Shown in pieces: positions 7,801 through 13,034 of a stretch of DNA of 13,034 nucleotides (the first letter of the stretch is position 1; each line of letters opens with the position of its first letter). Made by a program: the position numbers and the translations under genes. The notes beneath the pieces were generated by a model that did not search any database, was not told the DNA's origin, and saw nothing but the letters and a program-made list of their open reading frames with translations. The DNA comes from Candidatus Zhuqueibacterota bacterium. GTDB lineage: Bacteria; Zhuqueibacterota; Zhuqueibacteria; Residuimicrobiales; Residuimicrobiaceae. The DNA lies in assembly GCA_016934435.1 (NCBI GenBank), contig JAFGSU010000105.1:1-13034 (forward strand). The letters run 5' to 3'.

Positions 7801-9864
7801 AAACCGCACAGGATATTTATGCACGGGCAAATTCTTGCTGTTATAGACGCGCACTACTATCGGCTGCGGCAAAAAGCTATGGACTATTCCCTGCTGTCCG
7901 TCACCCATAATCTTTTGTACCTGTTCAATTCGAATCAAGCTCGGCAGTTCTAATGCATCATAGGTCAACGCCCAATAGGTGTATTCCGTCCAGTTTGATT
8001 GATAGGCGGATGGATCTATGGTGATACGAAGATGGGTTTTGCCGCTGGTGAACGAGGCCGGAATCTCAAAGTCGGAATCGCGCCACTGTTTGGAGCTATT
8101 GTAACCGGGATCAAACCATTGGCCAACATACAGGTCATCGATGTATACGTCCGCTTTTTGATGGGGGAGACTGTAATCGAGTCGTCGTCGCAGCCGTACA
8201 CCGCCATTATCTGGGCGTATCTTCAAAGCAAAATGGGATTTGCCTGATAAATGCCGGCCGTTGTCGTAAACGTACGCTTCGTCTTCATCTCCTTCATAAA
8301 AATGAGATTTAGAGCGATAGGAAGCGTTGCCGGTAGTCTCATAGGCATGCATCGATTCATCCGGAACATCGCCCACATTCAGACTGTCGGTAGCTGCGAG
8401 GGTGGAGTGCTCAATGCCATACCAGAAGATCAGAGACTTGTATTCGGCCCAACTATCATTCTCAGCGCCATGCTCAAATCCAAAACGAATATCGGAATTG
8501 AAACCAAGATGATCGGTGAGAAAAAAGCGATAACAGACATGACGCAACGTATAATAAGTTTTCCCAAGTGTAAATCCATGATACGGTAAAGAGAAATTCC
8601 CTTTATTAAAGTAGTAGCCGCCATTAAAAAAATCTTCGGTTCCGGTGCCGTACAATTGCGGAGTACGGCTACCATCGATGTAAATACGCTCGTCGCCTTC
8701 CAGATGCGTTGGTCGGGTTCCACCGGACATATCCAGCACACATCCCACCACATGACCGGTGGCTTTTTTCTGCAGTACGATAAAATCCTTGGCGTCCTCG
8801 GTGAGTCCGGCGCGATAATCGGCGCGAAAATAACCGGCTGTTTCATCAAGGCCTGGCAGAGATTCTGGTACATAGTGAATTTTAACGGCAAATGATCCTG
8901 TATTCCATTTGCTTTTGTTGATTATCTTGATCTGTGCACTTGACTTGAACGACATAGGGAACAAAGACAGGAACGACTTTTCGACTGGATCGCTGGTAAC
9001 CGGAAAAGCATTGCAGGCGAAATCTTTGACACCGCCGGCGAAAAACATGGTGAATGGTGCCATTACATCGTGATACCCGTGCTGATCCCAGGTCATTTCC
9101 AGCCATAGGCTATCTGCCAGGTTTTGAAAAGAGGGATTACCGGTTTGATCCGTTTTTTTCAGTTCCAGGTTGTAAATCGTTGCCGCTGTGTTGAAGTTGA
9201 TTAGTTTTTCCTGATTAAAATCGAGAGAGAAAGAATCTTCAATAGTCAATAGATATTCCTGCGGTAACCACGGCCCCCGCGGTTGCGAAAGAAAATCCAT
9301 CGCGCTTTCCACATTTTCATTCCCGCTATAGGTTAAAACCCTTTCGGAATCGGCATACGTCTTGTAGGTAATACTGTAATAATACGGACGGTTATCCAGA
9401 GCGATTTTAAGTGATTTTCTGAACGCAAAGGGGAAATAGCTGTAAAAACCACCGCTGGAAACAGTATCGTCTCCGTTCATAGGGAATAGAAACGGGGATG
9501 TTTGGCCGCTCAAGAAATCCGTCAGCTCCATATTTATCCGTGGGACGGATTCGCCGTCGAAATAAAATTTGATATGCCCAGGCGCAAGTTTGGTAAACCA
9601 CATGCGATAGACGCATCCCGGCCCGCGATGATCAAAAATTACACATTGATTTTTCTCAAGGTAAAGATAGGATTCGATACCAGGGTCCGAGATTCCACCA
9701 TCTTCATTTAATCCCCTCTTGTCATGGCTTGAGACCTGTTGAATCTGCTCGGCAAATCTAAGATACGGGAGATTGATCACATCTGTAATGGCCTCGATTC
9801 CGGTAACTGTCTTTGCATGCTGAGCGTACCCAGCCGCCACAGTTGATAAAAATATAGCCCACAC
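4831..9864 (-). CDS. Giant secreted DUF2961/GH172-like protein with Big_1-type Ig repeats and a FlgD/T9SS sorting domain
   Basis: This is a 1677-residue frame from the first canonical start, GTG at 9864. Domain order: DUF2961 core about 30-480 with FDGE (102-105), SSGGFYSYFPF (136-146) and GTGTEDFF (406-413); an associated beta-sandwich about 480-645; eight Ig-like repeats near 648-755, 758-860, 861-970, 971-1075, 1078-1177, 1178-1280, 1281-1385 and 1386-1485; a PKD/cadherin-like Ig domain 1487-1577; and a C-terminal domain 1583-1677 with LSQNYPNPFN, DVPAGQHVSLIIYN and LPSGIYYGRF. Most repeats share a D..GNP.....V.F.V..G.G core and a later D..G.A...W.LG, the Big_1 (invasin stalk) pattern; the fifth is atypical. 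DUF2961 corresponds to GH172, whose known members act on fructofuranosides or other glycans, so a surface glycan hydrolase on a long stalk is a reasonable inference. The GTG start gives too short a signal peptide. The true start is probably about 21 codons upstream at an ATC (9927), adding a QRKIQIG n-region before the hydrophobic core and a cleavage site near GYA-Q. Confidence 0.9.
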   Translation of the reverse strand: MWAIFLSTVAAGYAQHAKTVTGIEAITDVINLPYLRFAEQIQQVSSHDKRGLNEDGGISDPGIESYLYLEKNQCVIFDHRGPGCVYRMWFTKLAPGHIKFYFDGESVPRINMELTDFLSGQTSPFLFPMNGDDTVSSGGFYSYFPFAFRKSLKIALDNRPYYYSITYKTYADSERVLTYSGNENVESAMDFLSQPRGPWLPQEYLLTIEDSFSLDFNQEKLINFNTAATIYNLELKKTDQTGNPSFQNLADSLWLEMTWDQHGYHDVMAPFTMFFAGGVKDFACNAFPVTSDPVEKSFLSLFPMSFKSSAQIKIINKSKWNTGSFAVKIHYVPESLPGLDETAGYFRADYRAGLTEDAKDFIVLQKKATGHVVGCVLDMSGGTRPTHLEGDERIYIDGSRTPQLYGTGTEDFFNGGYYFNKGNFSLPYHGFTLGKTYYTLRHVCYRFFLTDHLGFNSDIRFGFEHGAENDSWAEYKSLIFWYGIEHSTLAATDSLNVGDVPDESMHAYETTGNASYRSKSHFYEGDEDEAYVYDNGRHLSGKSHFALKIRPDNGGVRLRRRLDYSLPHQKADVYIDDLYVGQWFDPGYNSSKQWRDSDFEIPASFTSGKTHLRITIDPSAYQSNWTEYTYWALTYDALELPSLIRIEQVQKIMGDGQQGIVHSFLPQPIVVRVYNSKNLPVHKYPVRFEIVSGGGAINTPADTVLDVLTDANGEAQVNWKLGARTSEPQKLRITVKYMGSQIIGSPAIFTATALADDPAQLHAMLSDTLSGIVDTPIETPLRVELADQWGNPVVDRRILFKIVSGSGLVNSADSTLVLSDSSGTALVIWRLGTKAGIMQSVCATCVDLPDTSIYFYARATAGLAHKVTAVGSTQLSGQVGMRLAQNLLVRVADRFDNPVSGQTVSFHLTAGDGHLEQQPGQNITDASGTAGCGLLLGPTAGRNSHEVLAEKPDLIGSPIVFVCSSLPARPHALFKISGDNQSSYPGDRLSKPFQVAVRDTFGNAISGHSVHFVVTQGGGTLDGQNNIIQNTDSTGLARAWLMMGKDLGLQQVQAGSQDESRLLLGSPCVFSATAVICPIDILLSSIQTSSPVQVGHHNKSIVTIILKNLKAEPFVGAEVTLVASKPYIQVTQPAQPTNTEGITVGYLSSVVPDAITVRALVSDTLAVADSASVVFVPEIPAEIVKVQGDSQTVMVGERIIQPILFRLTDAYDNPIRNFPFYLRADAAGDSPSDKVLGRTDDRGEAHFSDWHLSPKPGKHTLKVMVDSLVNLAAVYTAFAVLGKPAHIAYNSGNGQTGTVGTLLPQPFVASVTDSAGKGLLSIPVRFQIIEGDGQFESASVDSTDREGLARVYFRLGKTLAASVIQAGVEGLEDKVIFYCHSQPKKVRQVKVISGQGQKGRSGRPLPVPLTVQLLDEDNQPLSGYEVTFLVVSGEGRITEQQPVLSDSCGMATSRWVLGENGEQKVIVVTQYFTDVIYFNATLVANSPPQLLQWQPTDSSLTLEANQTITFQVRTHDPDNDSLFFSWWVSDELIEGRHTDTFLFTPPLEQEGIYRIKVMISDGLDYIVKVWQVQVTSDVNEIVRRPTTYYLSQNYPNPFNLSTVIRYDVPAGQHVSLIIYNTSGRPVRLLQDSWNIAGSYEFLWDGHSNSGQPLPSGIYYGRFTAGAYQKTIKLVMLR

Positions 9865-9924
9865 ACACCAAAAACAAAATGCGAATTCGGGGATAACGTC
9901 CGATCCTATTTGGATTTTTCTCTG

Positions 9925-9938
9925 GATGATTTCCTCCT
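9925..9938 (-). promoter_or_regulatory. Strong ribosome binding site followed by ATC instead of ATG
   Basis: AGGAGG (9938-9933) is followed by five bases and then ATC (9927-9925), in frame with the giant protein. Translating from there gives (M)QRKIQIG, then a hydrophobic stretch and an Ala-rich cleavage region, a proper signal peptide. The frame is open back to a TGA at 9999-9997 and contains no ATG, GTG or TTG until 9864. No other frame has a start at a suitable distance from this AGGAGG. Either ATC is used as a rare initiator or an ATG has mutated. Confidence 0.65.
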
Positions 9939-10035
9939 GAATACAATGTTGATTGGGAAACAGCTCGAATCGTATGAAACCTTCACAGTTAATCCATCAA
10001 TCCGTAAACTGCGAATGGTTGTTCTGGCATGGTCA

Positions 10036-10064
10036 TTTATAGAACAAGTTGTCTTCACTAGCAA
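10036..10064 (-). promoter_or_regulatory. Candidate promoter for the giant secreted protein
   Basis: On the minus strand, TTGCTA (10064-10059) and TATAAA (10041-10036) are separated by exactly 17 bases. This would start transcription near 10029, about 100 bases before the AGGAGG/ATC start region. It lies just after the hairpin that follows the membrane-protein gene, which fits a separate transcript for the giant protein. It is only a consensus match. Confidence 0.4.
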
Positions 10065-10080
10065 ATCATATGAAAACATT

Positions 10081-10094
10081 CCGGGCATGCCCGG
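10081..10094 (-). terminator. GC-rich perfect palindrome directly after the GT-C-like gene
   Basis: CCGGGCATGCCCGG is a 14-bp perfect palindrome beginning three bases after the stop codon of the membrane-protein gene. As RNA it can form a 5-bp GC stem with a CATG loop, followed by AATGTTTTC. The T run is short, so this is a terminator-like element of uncertain strength. Confidence 0.45.
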
Positions 10095-10097
10095 GAT

Positions 10098-11414
10098 TCA
10101 ATCATCAAACCTGTGCCACAACGGATTTTCCATTTTTTCTTGCAGACGCTCCTTGTGTTCGTTCGGAATCTTGTCCCACCATTCCAGCACCCGCTTATCA
10201 TGTTGAATAGTTTGATAGGAAAAAGGAGCAAACATGGTGGACAGAATATGACTTGATACCGCACATGCGATAAAACCTGTTGTAATAATCAATACTGTTG
10301 CATAACGAATTACTGAGGTAAATCGCCTTAACGAACGGATAATAGCGTATATAAACGCTAGCAAAATTATCGTGTGACCTAAAGATTGCATATGCCATTG
10401 ATATATCTTTGTAGAGAAGACAGTGAGAAGATTAAAGCTGGAAAAAATGATAATACCTATCACTAATAGTCTAATCAATAATTTTTTCATATCCTGTTCG
10501 AGTTTTATCAAGGCTGCGATTCCAAATATGGGAATTAGACAAACAAATGCTTGAGCATATCTTGTCACAAGAAAATGTTCTAGAGAGTAGTGTTTGACTA
10601 CCGATTGGAAAGTAGCAATATGGTAGATCGTCCTAGGGATATTTACCAAAGAAATCGTCTGATAGCCACCAAGTTTCTGCATGGTCATGCATCGTAAAAA
10701 AAACAGTGAGATAATCAACAACAAAAAGTATAGCCAATAGAGCCACTGCTTTTTCTCAATTTTAATAGAGCTGGTTTGGATAAATTGATCTAAAATGGCG
10801 ATACAAAACAGGGTTGGCATCAACAAGATACCATCTTCTTTAATTAAAAATATTACAACCTGTAAGATTGTCAGATAAATTGCAAGTTTGCGATTCAACA
10901 TTGGTCCTTTGCGAACCAAAATATACCAAGCAATTAAAAAAAATAATATAGTCAATATATGCATTTGGTTTGTGGACCAAGCAATTGCAGAATGCGCCAA
11001 ATAGGGATAAACGGCAAACAGCAAAAGAGCCAATCCAGCCAAGCTCACCTTACCGGAGATTCTATAAATAATATAATAGAACAGTAACAGAACTGCTGCA
11101 GCCATAAGTATGCTCAAAATATGATAGTATCGGACGTTATATCCCAGTATTTCGAATCGTGCAGCATAAAACACAATGGTCAGAGGTCGATAGAATTCGC
11201 GTTCGATTTCGGAAGCATCCCATTTCGCATAGAATGCTTCGGATATTTCTTTCAAAGTATATGGACGTACCTGATGATTATCATCATAGTCAAAACCATA
11301 ATTAAGAATATTATGATACACTACCAGGAGCGTAGTCAGAGCAGAAATATAAATTATGGCTGCTCTTGTAAATGAATTAAGATGTTTAAATTTTTTCTCA
11401 AGATACAGCATCAT
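10098..11414 (-). CDS. Polytopic membrane protein resembling GT-C (GT39/PMT-like) glycosyltransferases
   Basis: The 438-residue protein has about ten to eleven hydrophobic segments, near 17-37, 97-117, 124-140, 150-167, 178-212 (probably two), 226-241, 285-303, 312-333, 346-360 and 370-392. After the first segment the extracytoplasmic loop holds D42-Y-D44-D45, and further along EREFYRPL (71-78). An acidic pair in the first loop followed by a 'YRPL' stretch is the usual layout of GT39/PMT-like transferases, which move a sugar from a polyprenyl-phosphate carrier to an acceptor outside the membrane. The C-terminal ~45 residues are charged and soluble. ATG 11414 follows AAGGGG; a second ATG is directly next to it. 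The gene is clearly more AT-rich than the giant protein or the left-edge hydrolase, which suggests separate acquisition. Partnership with the GT2 at 4008-4748 is inferred. No close family was recognised, so the call rests on topology and motifs. Confidence 0.75.
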   Translation of the reverse strand: MMLYLEKKFKHLNSFTRAAIIYISALTTLLVVYHNILNYGFDYDDNHQVRPYTLKEISEAFYAKWDASEIEREFYRPLTIVFYAARFEILGYNVRYYHILSILMAAAVLLLFYYIIYRISGKVSLAGLALLLFAVYPYLAHSAIAWSTNQMHILTILFFLIAWYILVRKGPMLNRKLAIYLTILQVVIFLIKEDGILLMPTLFCIAILDQFIQTSSIKIEKKQWLYWLYFLLLIISLFFLRCMTMQKLGGYQTISLVNIPRTIYHIATFQSVVKHYSLEHFLVTRYAQAFVCLIPIFGIAALIKLEQDMKKLLIRLLVIGIIIFSSFNLLTVFSTKIYQWHMQSLGHTIILLAFIYAIIRSLRRFTSVIRYATVLIITTGFIACAVSSHILSTMFAPFSYQTIQHDKRVLEWWDKIPNEHKERLQEKMENPLWHRFDD

Positions 11415-11488
11415 TTAAAGCCCCTTCAATCATTATGAACAATATATTTATATTCTATACCATCACATCAAAGATATTGCGTAAATAA

Positions 11489-12033
11489 TCAGTTCTGCTT
11501 TACCAACCGATCGAACAAACGCTCAAACTGATTAATTTGCCCCTTCAGGCTGAAATGTTCGACCACGCGCTGTCGGCCCGCCGCTCCCATTGATTCTCGC
11601 AGCTGTTCATCGCCTCGGCTAACCCGGCGCTGTTTTCTTTCTCCACCAGCAAACCGGTGACGTTATGCTGCACCAGTTCCACCGTACCCTCCACTGCCGT
11701 GGCGATGACCGGTTTACCGCAGGCCATGGTTTCCAATACGACGTTGAGAAATCCTTCCCACAGGGAAGGCAACACAAAGACGTCGAAGGTATGCAGCAGG
11801 GATTCGATGTCGCTGCGGCGCCCGAGAAACGTAATGGCGTGAGTGACGCCTAAATCCCGCGCCTGCGCCTATAACGGCTCGCGCTTGTCACCATCTCCAA
11901 CCCAATGCCAGCGCACCTGCGGATTTTTTTCCAATACCGCCAGCACAACCCTCAACAAATAGGTATGCCCCTTCTGAAGCACCAACCGAGCGACAGTACC
12001 GAATATCAGACGGCGCTCAGCTGTCGTCCTCAG
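11489..12033 (-). pseudogene. GT4-type glycosyltransferase, C-terminal half, degraded
   Basis: Only the nucleotide-sugar-binding half of a GT4 (GT-B fold) enzyme remains. It reads GTVARLVLQKGHTYLL from 12000, then RWHWVGDGDKREPL, then a TAG at 11871-11869 where the family context suggests a glutamate codon. It resumes in the same frame with AQARDLGVTHAITFLGRR, FDVFVLPSLWEGF and ETMACGKPVIATAVEGT, which includes the conserved E-x7-E (EGFLNVVLE). At about 11600-11615 the frame shifts, and the other frame supplies EQLRESMGAAGRQRVVEHF through to LFDRLVKQN and a TGA at 11491-11489. The N-terminal acceptor-binding half is absent; the frame is closed by a TAA at 12036-12034. The intact ancestor would have built a surface polysaccharide or lipid-linked glycan. 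One nonsense change, one indel and a missing half make function very unlikely. Confidence 0.85.
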
Positions 12034-12212
12034 TTACGGCCGCAATCACTGATAGGAAATTTGATTTTGCTGGGTAGCAAAAAATTGAGGAAATCATCCT
12101 CTGTCAGGAGCCTGATGCCCAGCTATTTCCCCATTATCAGAGCGCCAAGCCAGTTTCCGGTACCCTCATCGCTTCTTACTCGCTGGTAAATTAGCCAATC
12201 AGTCTTTGAAAA
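12030..12212 (-). pseudogene. Short fragment resembling a BRCT domain tail, with an in-frame stop
   Basis: Between the GT4 remnant and the IS91-type remnant, one frame reads FSKTDWLIYQRV, DEGTGNWLGALIMGK, TAG (12125-12123), then LGIRLLTEDDFLNFLLPSKI and a TGA at 12032-12030. A run of the form 'GxxxxxALxxGKxLGIxxLTEDDFLNFL' resembles the second half of BRCT domains, as at the end of NAD-dependent DNA ligase. The match covers only ~40 residues and was made by eye. Other origins are possible. Nothing upstream restores a full gene. Confidence 0.4.
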
Positions 12213-12241
12213 TCAAGCCAAATTGCTAAAAAGCATGTAAA

Positions 12242-12260
12242 TTGGCGGTATCGCTGCCAA
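12242..12260. repeat. Short inverted repeat downstream of the IS91-type remnant
   Basis: TTGGC (12242-12246) and GCCAA (12256-12260) flank a 9-base loop, about 25 bases beyond the end of the IS91-type reading frame. IS91-family elements carry a replication origin (oriIS) with a small palindrome at the end following the transposase gene, so this is the right place for one. The stem is only 5 bp, so the assignment is weak. Confidence 0.3.
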
Positions 12261-12284
12261 AATAGCTTTGCAGAAATAAACTTT

Positions 12285-13034
12285 TCAGAAATACGAAAGG
12301 ACTATTTTTATGCAGACACGGTCAAAATAACCGTAATCATATCTCAGCTCACCCTCTGCAACTCTACTTACTGCCGACGTCGGCCGCGACGCCGCATCTT
12401 TCCACAATCCTCAGTGCCGCAATATTTTCTCAACTACATCCGCCTGGCATTTATCGATAAAATGGATGACCGTCATCTCTCCCCCACAATCCGGACAGCG
12501 CAGCAGATCCACCTCGTAAACCCTCTTAAGCACTGCTGTCTAGCTCATGCGCCGCTTCTTCATGAACGCTCCGGTCTCTGCACCCTCTCCAACACTTATG
12601 GCCGAAATAGCGGACGACACCTGCTTTTTGCGCAGTCCTCGCTCTTTATTCGAATACCAGCCAACGTAGTGAATCAGGTGCTGACACTTATCCGGAATGT
12701 GCCGCGTCACCTCTGCCATGAATGCCAAAGCATCAAAAACCTGAAAATCGCGCGACATACTCTCCCTGAGCCGATCATCCCCAGGCTGCGGAAATTGCAC
12801 GCATTCGCTTTTACCGGCCCGATAGATCGCCTGTCCTTCTTCCGTGACCTTGATCATTCGCGCCAACAAAAAGGGATAGCGTGAAATATATGAAATAAGA
12901 CGCTGCATACCTTCTGTATCCTCTGACATAATCTGAACCGAGTTATCTATGCTGAACCCTGAGTGCGGCCATTGTCGCATCGAACGCATTACATCCTCAT
13001 CGATTTTTTCCTCACGCAGCAGCAGATCAAACAC
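12285..13034 (-). pseudogene. IS91-type (Y2) transposase, C-terminal part, two in-frame stops, runs off right edge
   Basis: From the right edge, one frame reads HSGFSIDNSVQI, SRDFQVFDALAFMAEVTRHI, HYVGWYSNKERGLRKK and KKRRMS, then TAG (12542-12540). It continues in the same frame as LKRVYEVDLLRCPDCGGEM, FIDKCQADVVEKILRH, TGA (12413-12411), GLWKDAASRP and YDYGYFDRVCI, ending with TGA at 12287-12285. This matches the C-terminal half of IS91-family transposases, single-strand rolling-circle enzymes; Y-V-G-W-Y in HYVGWYSN fits the YxxxY tyrosine pair. Family context suggests Trp at the TAG and Cys at the TGA. The N-terminal part lies beyond the window, and the GTG at 13034 is not a true start. 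With two nonsense codons it is most likely inactive, though the part before the TAG keeps the tyrosine motif. It may have brought in, or truncated, the neighbouring fragments. Confidence 0.9.

Noticed and set aside
6800..7900. Tandem DNA repeats within the Ig-repeat region.
   Set aside because: The domains repeat at the protein level, but no long identical DNA blocks are visible. They look like old, diverged duplications.
9758..9946. An alternative frame with a hydrophobic stretch (ILFLVCVGYIFINC) starting near the AGGAGG.
   Set aside because: Its start lies upstream of the ribosome binding site, it ends after 62 codons, and the frame of the giant protein gives a better signal peptide that joins the DUF2961 domain.
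11489..13034. Several in-frame TAG/TGA codons (12540, 12411, 12123, 11869) suggested stop-codon recoding.
   Set aside because: Family context implies different residues at the sites (Trp, Cys, Glu and one unknown), a frameshift also occurs, and the intact genes show no internal stops. Decay explains it better.
1..13034. CRISPR array, tRNA/rRNA genes, toxin-antitoxin or phage-defence genes.
   Set aside because: I scanned for regularly spaced repeats, tRNA-like cloverleaf ends and characteristic protein motifs and found none.

Overview
The window looks like accessory chromosomal DNA from a Gram-negative bacterium of the FCB superphylum, in the Calditrichota / KSB1 / Ignavibacteria range. This is inferred mainly from the large secreted protein at 4831-9864. 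Its C-terminus carries the 'NYPNPFN' signature of the FlgD-like / type IX secretion (T9SS type A) sorting domain, which these lineages use widely. A lipobox-type lipoprotein and a serine hydrolase with a signal peptide fit a cell with a busy envelope. The exact taxon cannot be fixed from the sequence.

Left part (1-3722). A class C beta-lactamase-like serine hydrolase runs leftward off the window edge and is divergent from a calcineurin-like metallophosphoesterase lipoprotein. The 3' end of the phosphoesterase gene is fused to, and overlaps out of frame with, a transposase of the IS701 type. That transposase has lost its start and is split by a -1 frame change at a GGGAAAA run, so it is probably dead. 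From 3723 to 4007 there is no gene. The region holds several hairpins between converging transcription units.

Middle part (4008-11414, all on the minus strand). In transcription order there is an AT-rich polytopic membrane protein resembling GT-C sugar transferases. Next comes a giant secreted protein: a DUF2961/GH172-like domain, eight Ig-like (Big_1-type) repeats, a further Ig/PKD-like domain and a sorting domain. Last is a soluble GT2 transferase resembling dolichyl/polyprenyl-phosphate sugar synthases. A GT2 of this kind could make the lipid-linked sugar that a GT-C enzyme uses, so the two transferases may act together in envelope glycan assembly. The giant protein has a strong AGGAGG ribosome binding site and a good signal peptide, but no ATG, GTG or TTG at the expected start. 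An ATC sits there instead.

Right part (11415-13034). This is a graveyard of minus-strand remnants: the C-terminal half of a GT4 transferase with an in-frame TAG and a frameshift, a short BRCT-like tail with a TAG, and the C-terminal part of an IS91-type transposase with two in-frame stops that runs off the right edge. Decay and mobile-element traffic flank the intact block on both sides.

No tRNA, rRNA, CRISPR array or recognisable defence cassette was seen. The most unusual objects are the architecture and missing start codon of the giant protein, and the gene-transposon fusion at the phosphoesterase.
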